Below, one piece after another: positions 55,128 to 64,000 of a stretch of DNA of 64,000 nt. Source of the stretch: Streptomyces sp. MMG1121 (GTDB lineage Bacteria > Actinomycetota > Actinomycetes > Streptomycetales > Streptomycetaceae); assembly GCF_001280015.1 (NCBI RefSeq), contig NZ_LGDV01000226.1, forward strand, positions 248,001-312,000, read 5' to 3'. Position numbers and translations under genes: made by a program. Numbering within the stretch: the first letter of the stretch is position 1; every line of letters starts with the position of its first letter. Below the pieces are notes generated by a model. It worked only from the letters and a program-made list of their open reading frames with translations, ran no database searches and had not been told where the DNA came from.

Positions 55128-56026
55128 AGGGAGTCGACCTCCTGCGCCGTCGGGTACGACTCCTGCGCACCCCGCCCGGTCACAGCGGCCGCGCCGACCC
55201 GGGCCGCGTAGCCCGCCGCCTCGGCCAGACCCGCGCCCGACCCCAGCTTCCAGCCCAGGGCCGCGGTGAAGGCATCGCCCGCGCCCGTGGTGTCCACCGC
55301 GTCCACCTTCACCGACGCCACCCGCGTCACCCCGGAGCCGTCGCACACCAGAGCACCCTCGGCCCCCAGGGTCACGACCACCGAGCGCGGCCCCTTGGCC
55401 AGCAGCAGCTTCGCCCAGTCCTCGGGTTCCTCGCTCACACACGCGTCGCCGAGGACGACCCGGGCCTCGTGCTCGTTGACGATCAACGGGTCGCAGGCCG
55501 CCAGGACCTCCGAGGGCAGCGGCCGCGGCGGCGACGGGTTCAGTACGAAACGGCTGTCCGGGGACAGGTTCCGTACGACCTCCACGACCGTCTCCAGCGG
55601 GATCTCCAGCTGCGTCGACACCACCCGGGAGGCATGGAAGAGGCTGCCCGCCGTCCGCACGTCCGCCGGGGTGAGCCGGGCGTTGGCGCCGGGTGACACC
55701 ACGATGCTGTTGTCCCCTTCGGGGTCGACGGTGATCAGCGCCACGCCCGTCGGCGCCCCGCCCACCAGCACGCCGACCGTGTCGACGCCCGCCGCGCGCA
55801 GGGAGTCGAGCAGCAGCCGGCCGTGGCCGTCGTCGCCGACCCGGGCCAGCAGGACCGTACCCGCGCCGAGCCGGGCGGCGGCGACCGCCTGGTTGGCGCC
55901 CTTGCCGCCCGGGTGGACGGCCAGGTCACCGCCGAGCACCGTCTCGCCGGCGGCGGGCCGCCGCTCGACGTCGATCACGAGGTCGGCGTTGGCCGAACCC
56001 ACGACCAACAGGTCGTAGTCGTACAT
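55124..56026 (-). CDS. rbsK: RbsK, ribokinase
   Basis: A 300-residue pfkB-family kinase phosphorylating ribose to ribose 5-phosphate. It has the N-terminal GSANADLVIDV, the substrate-binding GGKGANQAVAAARLG, NEHE (184-187) for Mg, and DTTGAGDAF with the catalytic Asp at about 251. The ATG is preceded by GGGGAG. It follows the rbsCB gene by 38 bp and is coupled to rbsD by a 4-bp overlap. Ribokinase rather than fructokinase is favoured by the operon context (RbsD, ribose-type ABC transporter). Confidence 0.95.
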   Translation of the reverse strand: MYDYDLLVVGSANADLVIDVERRPAAGETVLGGDLAVHPGGKGANQAVAAARLGAGTVLLARVGDDGHGRLLLDSLRAAGVDTVGVLVGGAPTGVALITVDPEGDNSIVVSPGANARLTPADVRTAGSLFHASRVVSTQLEIPLETVVEVVRNLSPDSRFVLNPSPPRPLPSEVLAACDPLIVNEHEARVVLGDACVSEEPEDWAKLLLAKGPRSVVVTLGAEGALVCDGSGVTRVASVKVDAVDTTGAGDAFTAALGWKLGSGAGLAEAAGYAARVGAAAVTGRGAQESYPTAQEVDSL

Positions 56027-56064
56027 CAGTTGACTCCCCTGAGAGATGATCCGGGCGCCCGTTG

Positions 56065-58017
56065 TCAGCCGGTGAATCCGGCCACGTTGTCCTTCGTGAC
56101 CACCTTCACCGGTACCTTCACCGTCGGCTCCACCTTCTTGCCCTGCACGGCCTTCAGCGCGTTGTCCACGGCGATCCTTCCCAGCTGCGAGGGCTGCTGG
56201 GCGACCGAGGCGTACAGCGTGCCGTCCTTCACCGCCGTCAGCCCGTCGGGGGTGCCGTCGAAGCCGACCACCTGGACCGATGTGCCGGCCTTGGAGCCGA
56301 GCGCCTTGATCGCGCCGAGCGCCATCTCGTCGTTGGCGGCGACGACACCCTGCACATCGGGGTGGGCCTGGAGCAGGTTCGCCATCACGTCGAGGCCCTT
56401 GGTGCGGTCGAAGTCGGCGGGCTGCTGGGCCAGCACCTGGATGCCGGGGTAGGCCTTCAGGCCGTTCGCGAAGCCCTGCGCCCGCTCCCGGGCCGCCGAC
56501 GTGCCCGCCTGGCCCTGGAGGATCACGATCCTGCCCTTGCCGCCGAGCTTCTCGGCGATCGCCTTGGCGGCCAGCTCACCGCCGGCCACGTTGTCGGACG
56601 CCACCAGGGTGTCCACGTCGGCCTTGTTGACACCGCGGTCGACGGCGACGACCGGGATCTTCGCCTGGTCGGCGGCCTTCACCGAGTTGCTCGCCGCGTC
56701 CGAGTCCACCGGGTTGACGATGATCGCGCCGAGGCCCGAACTGGTGAAGTTCTGCAACTGGTTGGCCTGCTGCGAGGCGTCGTTCTGGGCGTCGGTGACG
56801 GTCAGGTCCACCCCCAGCTTCTTCGCCTCGGCCTGGGCACCGGCCCGGATCTGCACGAAGAACGGGTTGTTGAGGGTGGACAGCGACAGACCCATGCGCG
56901 GGTTCGCCGAGGACGACGAGCCGGTGTGCAGGAAGGAGGTCGCGCCGACGACCGCCACGGTGACGACGGCCGCGAGGGCGTACGTCACCGCCTGCTTGCC
57001 CCTGCTGCCCCCGCCCGGCCCGCCCGCCACCGGGCTCGCCCCGGCCTTGCGGCGCACGGTGTCCAGCAGCACCGCCAGCGCGATGACGACACCGATCACG
57101 ACCTGCTGCCAGAACGCCGACACGGAAAGCAGGTTGAGACCGTTGCGGAGCACCGCCAGGATCAGCGCGCCGATCAGCGTGCCGGACGCCTTGCCCGTGC
57201 CGCCCGCCAGCGAGGCACCGCCGATGACGACCGCCGCGATCGCGTCCAGCTCGTAGCCGTCGGCGGCCTGCGGCTGCGCCGAGGACAGCCGGGAGGCGAG
57301 CACGATGCCCGCGACGGCCGCGAAGACCCCGGACAGCGCGTAGATCGCGAGCTTCTGCCTCGGTACGCGCAGCCCGGACAGCCGCGCCGCCTCCTCGTTG
57401 CCGCCGATGGCGTACATGGAGCGACCGATGTACGTGCGCCCCAGCACGAGCGCGGCGATCAGCCCCATGACGACCATGACCAGCACCGGCACCGGCAGCC
57501 AGCCGCCGAGCGTGTCACCGAGGTGCGAGACCGAGTCGGGGAAGGCGATGGGGGAACCCTGCGAGATCACGAGGGCCAGACCGCGCCCCACGGACAGCAT
57601 GGCCAGCGTCGCGATGAACGGCGGCAGCTTGCCGTAGGCGATGAGGAAACCGTTCACCAGCCCCGCCACGACTCCCGTGGCGAGACCGAGCAGCACCGCG
57701 AGCGGCACCGGCACCCCGTGCTGCGTGGCGCTCCAGGCCAGCACGGTCGCCGACAGCGCGGCGACGGAGCCGACCGACAGATCGATACCGGCCGAGACGA
57801 TCACGAACGTGACACCGAAGGCGAGGATCGCCGTGACAGCGGCCTGCACACCGATGTTGAGCAGATTGTCGGTCGTCAGGAAGTCCCCGGACAGCGCCGA
57901 GAGGGCGATGACCAGGACGATCAGCGCGGTCAGCGCGCCGTTGTCGAGGAGCAGCCGGCGCAGGCCGCCCGGGGCGCCACTCGCGCCCGTCGTGCTCTTG
58001 AGCGTGTCAGTGGCCAC
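56065..58017 (-). CDS. RbsC-RbsB fusion: ribose permease joined to binding protein
   Basis: A 650-residue protein. Residues about 25-325 are an RbsC-type permease with roughly ten helices (LTALIVLVIALSALSG, ILAFGVTFVIVSAGIDLSVGS). An extra transmembrane segment at about 342-362 (AVTYALAAVVTVAVVGATSF) then leads into a complete RbsB-type sugar-binding domain (about 375-650; MGLSLSTLNNPFFVQIRAGAQAEAKK ... VVAANDEMALGAIKAL). In most bacteria these are separate; the fused form anchors the receptor to the membrane. I recall the same fusion in S. coelicolor. The GTG at 58017 overlaps rbsA by 11 bp. Confidence 0.93.
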   Translation of the reverse strand: MATDTLKSTTGASGAPGGLRRLLLDNGALTALIVLVIALSALSGDFLTTDNLLNIGVQAAVTAILAFGVTFVIVSAGIDLSVGSVAALSATVLAWSATQHGVPVPLAVLLGLATGVVAGLVNGFLIAYGKLPPFIATLAMLSVGRGLALVISQGSPIAFPDSVSHLGDTLGGWLPVPVLVMVVMGLIAALVLGRTYIGRSMYAIGGNEEAARLSGLRVPRQKLAIYALSGVFAAVAGIVLASRLSSAQPQAADGYELDAIAAVVIGGASLAGGTGKASGTLIGALILAVLRNGLNLLSVSAFWQQVVIGVVIALAVLLDTVRRKAGASPVAGGPGGGSRGKQAVTYALAAVVTVAVVGATSFLHTGSSSSANPRMGLSLSTLNNPFFVQIRAGAQAEAKKLGVDLTVTDAQNDASQQANQLQNFTSSGLGAIIVNPVDSDAASNSVKAADQAKIPVVAVDRGVNKADVDTLVASDNVAGGELAAKAIAEKLGGKGRIVILQGQAGTSAARERAQGFANGLKAYPGIQVLAQQPADFDRTKGLDVMANLLQAHPDVQGVVAANDEMALGAIKALGSKAGTSVQVVGFDGTPDGLTAVKDGTLYASVAQQPSQLGRIAVDNALKAVQGKKVEPTVKVPVKVVTKDNVAGFTG

Positions 58018-59539
58018 GGCTGGCCTCCTTCTCGGTGTCCTGCTCGGCGGTGGGGGTGGAGACGGCGAGCGCCATGACGGCGTCCTGGGTGGCCTCGTCG
58101 GCCGCGAGTTCACCGGCGATCCGGCCCTGGGCCATGACCAGCACCCGGTCGCTCATGCCGAGCACCTCCGGCAGATCACTGGAGATCATGAGCACGGCGG
58201 CACCGGCGGACGTCAGCTCATTGATCAGCTGGTAGATCTCGACCTTGGCGCCGACGTCGATTCCGCGCGTCGGCTCGTCGAGGATCAGCACCTTGGTGTC
58301 GGCCAGCAGCCACTTGCCGATGACGACCTTCTGCTGATTGCCGCCGGACAGGGTGCGCACATGCTGCCCGAGCCCGGCCATCCGCACGCCCAGCTGTGCG
58401 GCGATCCGCTCGGCGGCGACGTGCTGCCCCTTGCGGTCGACCAGCCCGGCCCGGGTGGCGGACCGCATGGTGACGAGCCCGAGGTTCTCCCCGACGGAGG
58501 CGTCGAGGACGAGCCCCTGCCCCTTGCGGTCCTCGGGTACGAGCCCGATCCCGGCGGCCATGGCGGCGTTCACGTCATGCCGCCTGAGGGGCGTACCGGA
58601 GACGGTGACGACCCCGCCGTCGTACGGATCGGCCCCGAACACGGCCCGCACGACCTCGGTACGGCCGGCGCCCACGAGCCCGGCGATCCCGACGACCTCC
58701 CCGGCGTGCACCTCGAAGCTCACGTCGTGGAAGACCCCGTCCCGGGTGAGCCCGTCGACGCCGAGCAACGCGGCACCGCGGTCGGCCCGCCGCCTCGGAT
58801 ACTGCTGCTCGATCGACCGCCCGACCATGAGCCGTACCAGCTCGTCCTCGGGGGTAGAGGCGGGTACCTGCCCGACGCTCCTGCCGTCCCGGATGACGGT
58901 GACCCGGTCCCCGAGGGCGGCGATCTCCTCCAGGTGATGGGTGATGAAGACGATCCCGACGCCGTCCTCGCGCAGCGAGCGCACGATGCCGAAGAGCTTC
59001 TCCACCTCCTCCGAGGTGAGCACGGCGGTCGGCTCGTCCATGATGAGCACGCGCGCGTCCAGGCTGAGCGCCTTGGCGATCTCGACCATCTGCAGCCGGG
59101 CGATGCCGAGTTCCCGCACACGCGCGCGTGGCGACACGTCGACGCCCACGCGTGCGAGGAGGGTTTCGGCCTCGGCCTCCATCCGCTTGCGGTCGATCAG
59201 CCCGAAGCGGCGAGGCTGCCGCCCGAGGAAGATGTTCTCGGCGACGGTGAGATCGGGCACCAGATTGAACTCCTGGTAGATGGTGGCGATCCCGAGTCGC
59301 TCGGCGTCCTGCGCACCGTGGATCCGCACGACCCGGCCACCTGCCAGGATCCGCCCGCCATCGGGCGTGTACGCCCCGGAGAGCATCTTGATGAGCGTGC
59401 TCTTGCCGGCGCCGTTCTCACCGAGCAGCACGTGGACCTCGCCCCGGCGCAGATCGAAGTCGACGCCGTCGAGCGCGACCACGCCGGGGAAGGTCTTGCG
59501 TATGCCCTCGATGCGCAGCAACTCGTCCGGGTTGCTCAC
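58007..59539 (-). CDS. rbsA: RbsA, ribose ABC transporter ATPase
   Basis: A 510-residue double-ATPase of the RbsA/MglA/XylG type. NBD1 has Walker A GENGAGKST (about 40-48) and IMDEPTAVLT. NBD2 has the degenerate Walker A GLVGAGRTEV normal for this family, the signature LSGGNQQK and the Walker B ILDEPTRGIDVG. The GTG at 59539 has AGGAG 6 bases upstream and overlaps the repressor gene by 4 bp. It drives the RbsCB fusion permease. Two copies of the ATPase domain in one chain are standard for sugar importers of this class. Confidence 0.95.
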   Translation of the reverse strand: MSNPDELLRIEGIRKTFPGVVALDGVDFDLRRGEVHVLLGENGAGKSTLIKMLSGAYTPDGGRILAGGRVVRIHGAQDAERLGIATIYQEFNLVPDLTVAENIFLGRQPRRFGLIDRKRMEAEAETLLARVGVDVSPRARVRELGIARLQMVEIAKALSLDARVLIMDEPTAVLTSEEVEKLFGIVRSLREDGVGIVFITHHLEEIAALGDRVTVIRDGRSVGQVPASTPEDELVRLMVGRSIEQQYPRRRADRGAALLGVDGLTRDGVFHDVSFEVHAGEVVGIAGLVGAGRTEVVRAVFGADPYDGGVVTVSGTPLRRHDVNAAMAAGIGLVPEDRKGQGLVLDASVGENLGLVTMRSATRAGLVDRKGQHVAAERIAAQLGVRMAGLGQHVRTLSGGNQQKVVIGKWLLADTKVLILDEPTRGIDVGAKVEIYQLINELTSAGAAVLMISSDLPEVLGMSDRVLVMAQGRIAGELAADEATQDAVMALAVSTPTAEQDTEKEASRGH

Positions 59540-60552
59540 GACGTGCTCCTGTTCTTCGGGGAAGGCTCGCCGCACGAGCGGCGCACGACGAGCCGGGCGG
59601 GCAGGGTGACGGACCGGGGGGTCCGCCCCTCGATGCGATCGACGAGGGCCCGCACAGCGGCCCTTCCCAATGCACCGGTCGGCTGGGCGATGGCGGTGAC
59701 GGGCGGGTCGGTGTGCACGAACCAGGGGATGTCGTCGAACGCGGCCAGCGCGATGTCGTCCGGAACGCGCAGCCCACGCGCGCGTACGGCATCCAGCGCG
59801 CCGAGCGCCATGAGGTTGTCGGCGGCGAAGACGACGTCCGGCGGCTCCGGAAGATCCAGGAACCCCTCCGTGACCCGCCGCCCGCTCTCGGCCTGGAAGT
59901 CGCCCTGGCCTGTGTATGCGTCGGGGAGCGCGAGCCCGTACTCGGCCAGGGCGGCCCGGAACGCCTCCACGCGCTCACTGCCGGTGGTCGTGGCGGCGGG
60001 CCCGGCGATGATGGCGAGCCGCCGATGCCCGAGCGCGCACAGATGGGCGACGAGATCCCGTACGGCCTCCCGCCCGTCGGCCCGCACGACGGGCACGTCC
60101 ACGCCCGGGATCCACCGGTCGACGAACACCATCGGGGTCCCGGCCCGAGCGGCGTCGAGCATGAGCGGCGACCCGCCGTCCGTGGGCGACACGAGCAGCC
60201 CGTCGATCCGCCGGTCCAGCAGATTCCGCACGTGGTGGTCCTGCAGCTCGGGCTGCTCGTCGGCGTTGCCGATGATCACGCTGTACCCGAGGGTCCGTGC
60301 TTCCTCCTCGACGGAACGGGCCAGCTCGGTGAAGTACGGATTCAGCACGTCGCTGATCACGAGCCCGAGGGTGTGGGTCTGGTCGGTGCGCAGGGAGCGG
60401 GCGACGGCGTTGGGCCGATACCCCAGCTCTTCGACGGCGGCCAGCACACGTGCGCGTGCGTCGGCACTGACCGACGGGTGCGCGTTCAGGACACGCGACA
60501 CCGTGGCCACGGACACCCCGGCCGCAGCGGCGACATCCTTGATACTCGCCAA
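59536..60552 (-). CDS. rbsR: RbsR, LacI-family ribose repressor (TTG start)
   Basis: A 338-residue LacI regulator with an N-terminal HTH (ASIKDVAAAAGVSVATVSRVLNAHPSVSADARARVLAAVEELGYRPN) and a ribose-binding-protein-like sensor (LGLVISDVLNPYFTELA ... VFAADNLMALGALDAV). No ATG or GTG exists in frame before the HTH. A TTG at 60552 gives the expected start, with GGAGGTGA about ten bases in front. It is the first gene of the rbs operon and is coupled to rbsA by a 4-bp overlap. Upstream lie two palindromes that form a perfect inverted pair, so it probably represses its own operon until ribose is present. Confidence 0.93.
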   Translation of the reverse strand: MASIKDVAAAAGVSVATVSRVLNAHPSVSADARARVLAAVEELGYRPNAVARSLRTDQTHTLGLVISDVLNPYFTELARSVEEEARTLGYSVIIGNADEQPELQDHHVRNLLDRRIDGLLVSPTDGGSPLMLDAARAGTPMVFVDRWIPGVDVPVVRADGREAVRDLVAHLCALGHRRLAIIAGPAATTTGSERVEAFRAALAEYGLALPDAYTGQGDFQAESGRRVTEGFLDLPEPPDVVFAADNLMALGALDAVRARGLRVPDDIALAAFDDIPWFVHTDPPVTAIAQPTGALGRAAVRALVDRIEGRTPRSVTLPARLVVRRSCGEPSPKNRSTS

Positions 60553-60593
60553 CGCCGGCTCACCTCCTCGTGAGACTCCTTGTCGGAACAGGC

Positions 60594-60643
60594 GTGTAAT
60601 CGATTCCACGCCGTGCCGTAGGAGGGATTGGAATCGATTACAC
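60594..60643. promoter_or_regulatory. paired RbsR operators (perfect inverted repeat)
   Basis: GTGTAATCGATTCCA (60594-60608) and TGGAATCGATTACAC (60629-60643) are exact reverse complements. Each also contains the AATCGATT palindrome typical of LacI operators, so there are two operator sites with centres 35 bp apart. They lie upstream of rbsR on its promoter side. Confidence 0.85.
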
Positions 60644-60785
60644 GGGGTGGAGGCAAGGGGGTGCGGGGTGGCCGAAACACAATCGTGACCGGGGCGGGGG
60701 AGCGGTGAGTTTCGAGGCGGAGCCGAGTCCATCACGGTGCGGGGGGGCCTGCGAGGGATGACGAGAAGCGGCGAGAGGAACGGCC

Positions 60786-61343
60786 ATGGACGCCAAGCCC
60801 CGCCAGGACGCCACCGCAGGAAAGATGCTCTGGCACTTCACCATGTTGCTGGACGGGTTCGTGGCCGGGCCGGACCATGCGATGGACTGGATGACGGGCC
60901 TCCCGCCCCGGCCCAGCCTCATCGACGCGTACGTCCGGACGACCGGCGCAGTGTTGGGCGGCCGGGACGGCTGGAACGCCTGACCCGACCCCGGCGCCGT
61001 CTACGGCGGCGCCGGGACGGGTCCACTGTTCGTCCTCACGCACCACCCCGAGGTTGCGCGGCCCGCCGGCGGGGTGACCTTCCTGCACTGCAACGTGGCC
61101 GAGGCGGTCCGGATCGGGCCGGCGTCCGCCAGCGGCATGAACCTCGAAGTCTTCTCGCCCGCGATCGGCCGGCGGCTCCTGGAGCGCCGGCTGATCGACG
61201 AGGTTGATCTGCATATCGTGCCCGTGTTGCTCGGCGAGGGAATCCGACTGTTCGAAAATCCGGGCGGCACGCCCGTACGGCTCGCACGGCTCAATGGTGA
61301 CGATTGCTCGGCGGTGGTGCACCTTCGGTATCGCCCGACCTGA
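60786..61343 (+). pseudogene. DHFR/RibD-family gene broken by an internal TGA
   Basis: The forward frame from ATG 60786 reads a dihydrofolate-reductase-like (RibD C-terminal) protein (MLWHFTMLLDGFVAGPDHAMDWM). It then meets TGA at 60981-60983 and continues in the same frame with GPLFVLTHHPE, GVTFLHCNVAEAVRIG, NLEVFSPAIGRRLLERRLIDE and VDLHIVPVLLGEGIRLFENPGG to a stop at 61341. Order and spacing match one 185-codon gene, so a single point mutation seems to have cut it. The first piece alone (65 codons) lacks the substrate and cofactor parts. Confined expression of the second half is unlikely but possible. Confidence 0.75.
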
Positions 61344-61718
61344 GAGCGGAGGATCGACCAGGGTGCGGCGCGACCGGAAATCCGAATGAACGTACGGGCG
61401 CTCGGCATCGAGCCCACGTTGGCCGGATGCATAGGTCAACTCGTCTGCTTCGGCCGTCTGTTGGGGGAAGTTGGCTGACGGTTTTAACGACGGGCGGGCG
61501 GTGAGGTCTGCGCGACTTCGCCTCCGGAATATCACATTCTGCAAGAGAATTGTTTTTCAGTCGCATCCTCCTCCCCCTCCCGTCCCTCGGGAATCTTCTG
61601 TCTTCGCGAGGGTAATCCAAGTAAGTAGAAATCACGTCACCCGCCCCCTCGGCGTTTTCCGGACTTTGTCCCCGAGGTGAACCGCGAAACCGTTTCCGCA
61701 TATCTACGATCGCAGGCT
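61344..61718. other. gene-free AT-richer upstream region
   Basis: This 375-bp gap before the amino-acid oxidase gene contains no recognisable gene. The part from about 61480 is clearly richer in A and T than the surroundings (for example GAATATCACATTCTGCAAG and GTAAGTAGAAATCACG), as expected for a promoter region. I see no clear operator or hairpin. Confidence 0.4.
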
Positions 61719-63767
61719 ATGACCGACAATCCACGGGACAACTCCGCCACCCGTGCCCGCTGGCAGACATGTCTCAGGCTGGCCCGGGAACTCTTACTCG
61801 TCGGACCCGGCGGCGAGGACCTCAAGCTCGCATACCTGCACACCCTGATAGACACGGGCCGCCTCGGCCCCACCCGGCACCCGCGCAAGAAGATCCTCGT
61901 CATCGGCGCCGGCGTCACCGGCCTCGTCGCCGCCGGACTGCTCAAGGACGCCGGTCACGACGTCACCGTCCTGGAGGCGAACGCCAACCGTGTCGGCGGA
62001 CGCGTCAAGACCTTCCGCACCACCGAGCACCACCAGCCCTTCGCCGACCCGGCCCAGTACGCCGAGGCCGGGGCGATGCGGTTGCCCGACTTCCACCCGC
62101 TCGTCCTCGCCCTCGTCGACAAGCTGGGACTCGGCCGGCGCCAGTTCTACAACGTGGACATCGACCCAGGTACCGGCAGCGGCCCCGACGTCCCCGTCCC
62201 GCCGGTGACGTACAGCTCCTTCACCGGTCGGACCTGGAGCTACGGCGACGACAGCCCGGAGTTCTGCGAGCCCGACAAGCGGGGCAACTCCTGGATCCGC
62301 GCCAACCGCGTCCAGGTCCGGCGCGCCGACTACGCCACCGCCCCCGAGCGGATCAACGAGGGCTTCCACCTCCCCGACGACGAGGTCCGCGCCCCCGTCG
62401 TACAGATGGTGGACGCCGCGCTGGAGAGCGTACGGGACTACTACTCCGACGTCGTCGACGGCAAGCGGGTCAACAAGCCCGTCCAGCAGTGGATCGAGGG
62501 TTGGGCCCGGGTGATCCGCGACTTCGACGGCTACTCGATGGGCGCCTTCCTGCGCGACCGCGCCGGGCTCAGCGACGAGGCGGTCGAGGCCCTCGGCACC
62601 CTGGAGAACATGTCCTCGCGGCTGTACCTGTCCTTCTTCCACAGCTTCCTGAGCCGCAGCGACATCAACCCCGCCGTCCGCTACTGGGAGATACCCGGCG
62701 GCAGTTGGCGCCTGCCGCACACCCTCCACCAGGGCCTGCTCGACGAGGTGCGGCTCGGGCAGCGCATGATCCGGCTGGAGTACCACGACCCCAGCCGCGA
62801 CACCGACCCCGAGGGCACCGGCGCCGTCGGCCACGACGGCTGGGGCGTGGCCGTGCAGACCGTCGCCGAGGACGACCCGCAGGCACCGCCCCGCCTGTGG
62901 ACGGCGGACCTGGCGATCGTCACCATCCCGTTCTCCTCCCTGCGCTTCGTCGAGATCGTCCCCTCCATGTCGTACAAGAAGCGCCGCGCGATCATCGAGA
63001 CCCACTACGACCAGGCCACCAAGGTACTGCTCGAATTCAGCCACCGGTGGTGGGAGTTCACCGAGGACGACTGGCGGGACGAGCTGGAGAGCATCGCGCC
63101 GGGCCTGTACGCGTACTACCGCCGGGGCGACGACGCCGACACCGATTCCGTCTCCGCGCCTACGCTGCCCGAGCCGGAGGCGGGGCTGCTCGGCGCCGCC
63201 GTCAAGGACAGCGGTGTCACGGCGGAGATGCGCCGGCTCAACGGCTCCCTGCCGCTGCGCGGCCCCGCCGTCCGCCCCGCCACCCACTGCTTCGGCGGCG
63301 GCTCCGCCGCCGACAACCCCAACCGGTTCATGTACTACCCCTCGCACCCGGTCGAGGGCAGCACCGGCGGCGGCGTCGTCCTCGCCGCGTACTGCTGGTC
63401 CGACGACGCCGCGCGCTGGGACTCCATGCCGAAGACGGAGCGCTACGTCTACGCCCTGCGCAACCTCCAGGCCCTGCACGGCCGGCGCGTCGAGGTGTTC
63501 TTCACCGGCCGGGGCACCACCCAGAGCTGGGCCCGCGACCCCTACGCCTTCGGCGAGGCCGCCATCTACACCGCGCACCAGATGACCAGCTTCCACCTGG
63601 ACGCCTCCCGGCCCGAGGGCCCGGTGCACTTCGCCGGCGAGCACACCTCCCTCAAGCACGCATGGATCGAGGGCGCGCTGGAGAGCGCCGTCCGCGCCGC
63701 CCTCGCCGTCCACCAGGCCCCGCCGGTCACCGACCCGGGCCCGGACCGGGAGGGGGAGTCCTCGTGA
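61719..63767 (+). CDS. L-amino-acid oxidase of the L-glutamate-oxidase family
   Basis: A 682-residue FAD amine oxidase that deaminates an L-amino acid to the 2-keto acid, ammonia and H2O2. The FAD motif [15 protein letters not shown] is at about 61-75. It is followed by [31 protein letters not shown] and the C-terminal [22 protein letters not shown]. From memory it aligns over its whole length with the Streptomyces L-glutamate oxidase precursor, including stretches like [20 protein letters not shown] that hold the substrate-contact arginine. No signal peptide is seen here. The ATG at 61719 was chosen; a GTG at 61677 is an alternative. It overlaps the next gene by 4 bp. Confidence 0.9.
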   Translation: MTDNPRDNSATRARWQTCLRLARELLLVGPGGEDLKLAYLHTLIDTGRLGPTRHPRKKILVIGAGVTGLVAAGLLKDAGHDVTVLEANANRVGGRVKTFRTTEHHQPFADPAQYAEAGAMRLPDFHPLVLALVDKLGLGRRQFYNVDIDPGTGSGPDVPVPPVTYSSFTGRTWSYGDDSPEFCEPDKRGNSWIRANRVQVRRADYATAPERINEGFHLPDDEVRAPVVQMVDAALESVRDYYSDVVDGKRVNKPVQQWIEGWARVIRDFDGYSMGAFLRDRAGLSDEAVEALGTLENMSSRLYLSFFHSFLSRSDINPAVRYWEIPGGSWRLPHTLHQGLLDEVRLGQRMIRLEYHDPSRDTDPEGTGAVGHDGWGVAVQTVAEDDPQAPPRLWTADLAIVTIPFSSLRFVEIVPSMSYKKRRAIIETHYDQATKVLLEFSHRWWEFTEDDWRDELESIAPGLYAYYRRGDDADTDSVSAPTLPEPEAGLLGAAVKDSGVTAEMRRLNGSLPLRGPAVRPATHCFGGGSAADNPNRFMYYPSHPVEGSTGGGVVLAAYCWSDDAARWDSMPKTERYVYALRNLQALHGRRVEVFFTGRGTTQSWARDPYAFGEAAIYTAHQMTSFHLDASRPEGPVHFAGEHTSLKHAWIEGALESAVRAALAVHQAPPVTDPGPDREGESS

Positions 63768-64000
63768 GCGCGACCACCTCCACCTGCACGGTCGCCCGCT
63801 ATCTCGCCCTGCGGCTGGCCGAGTTGGGCATCACCCACCTCTTCGGCGTCCCCGGCAACCACCTCGGCCCGTTCCTGACCACCCTGCGGGCCGAGGGCGA
63901 CGTCGAGTGGGTCGGCACGCCGACCGAGGGCGGCGCGGGCCAGGCCGCCGAAGCCTACGCCCGCATCCACGGCGTGGGCGCGGCGGCGGTCACGTACAGC
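63764..64000 (+). CDS. TPP-dependent 2-keto-acid decarboxylase-like protein, N-terminal part
   Basis: The first 79 codons of a TPP enzyme, cut by the window end. It starts [34 protein letters not shown] and has the [18 protein letters not shown] segment containing the conserved glutamate that activates the cofactor. The [17 protein letters not shown] pattern is closest to the pyruvate/indolepyruvate decarboxylase branch (FGVPGDFNL). The GTG overlaps the stop of the amino-acid oxidase gene. It would act on the keto acid that the oxidase produces, giving an aldehyde and CO2. The remaining domains are outside the window. Confidence 0.78.
   Translation, partial: MSATTSTCTVARYLALRLAELGITHLFGVPGNHLGPFLTTLRAEGDVEWVGTPTEGGAGQAAEAYARIHGVGAAAVTYS

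Noticed and set aside
57641..60688. A 1015-codon open frame on the forward strand opposite the ribose operon
   Set aside because: It is antisense to well-conserved rbs genes and reflects the high third-position G+C; its translation shows only Arg/Pro/Ser-rich low complexity.
60981..60983. In-frame TGA in the DHFR-like gene as a selenocysteine codon
   Set aside because: No selenoprotein of this family is known to me, no SECIS-like hairpin stands out after the TGA, and the position is not a known catalytic site; a nonsense mutation is simpler.

Overview
The window is a stretch of high-GC actinobacterial chromosome, almost certainly from a Streptomyces. The evidence is very high G+C at third codon positions, many GTG starts (one TTG), GTGA/ATGA gene overlaps, a complete desferrioxamine (des) cluster with DmdR/IdeR-type iron boxes, Scr1-like/DUF397 regulator pairs and many secreted proteins. 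From memory, not from a search, the gene order resembles the Streptomyces coelicolor region from the hexosaminidase/desD genes to the ribose operon, with several local insertions and decayed genes.

Region by region: 1-7.9 kb carries the 3' end of a GH20 beta-N-acetylhexosaminidase and desEFABCD (siderophore synthesis, uptake lipoprotein and reductase), with iron boxes before desA and desE. 7.9-16.5 kb is a leucine/isovalerate catabolic operon (acyl-CoA dehydrogenase, HMG-CoA lyase, biotin-dependent carboxylase alpha and beta). It is read divergently from a TetR regulator, a second acyl-CoA dehydrogenase and a TesB thioesterase, and two tandem palindromes lie between the divergent genes. 16.5-24 kb holds a phosphatase-like gene, two gene ruins (YVTN propeller and LysR), a TPP enzyme, an agmatinase-family ureohydrolase, an SSS transporter and a PucR regulator. 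24-31.7 kb is mixed: alpha/beta hydrolase, GT39 membrane glycosyltransferase, an XRE/DUF397 pair divergent from two small genes, a beta-lactamase-fold secreted protein and a phytase-like esterase. 31.7-43.6 kb contains a fused heterodimer-type ABC exporter, a secreted S28-type aminopeptidase, a lipoprotein, a GH3 hexosaminidase, an EPSP-synthase paralogue, a TIM-barrel isomerase, a MarR-GNAT fusion and a tiny secreted peptide.

43.7-49.4 kb has a flavin monooxygenase, a LacI regulator and a tightly overlapping three-gene catabolic operon (Gfo/Idh/MocA, DUF993, sugar-phosphate isomerase) behind a LacI-type operator, closed by a strong intrinsic terminator. 49.5-54.7 kb has a small secreted protein, a decayed DUF397 gene, and a 1321-residue secreted DNRLRE/FnIII protein with a C-terminal amidase, followed at once by a lipoprotein. 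54.7-60.6 kb is a ribose operon (rbsR-rbsA-rbsCB fusion-rbsK-rbsD) preceded by a perfect inverted pair of operators. 60.7-64 kb has a DHFR-family gene broken by a nonsense codon, then an L-glutamate-oxidase-like gene overlapping a 2-keto-acid-decarboxylase-like gene that runs off the end.

The best candidates for something not well described are the DNRLRE-amidase plus lipoprotein pair, the amino-acid oxidase plus decarboxylase pair, the LacI-controlled DUF993 operon, the EPSPS paralogue with an altered glyphosate-site motif, and the cysteine-ending secreted peptide. No tRNA, rRNA, insertion sequence, phage attachment site or CRISPR array was seen.
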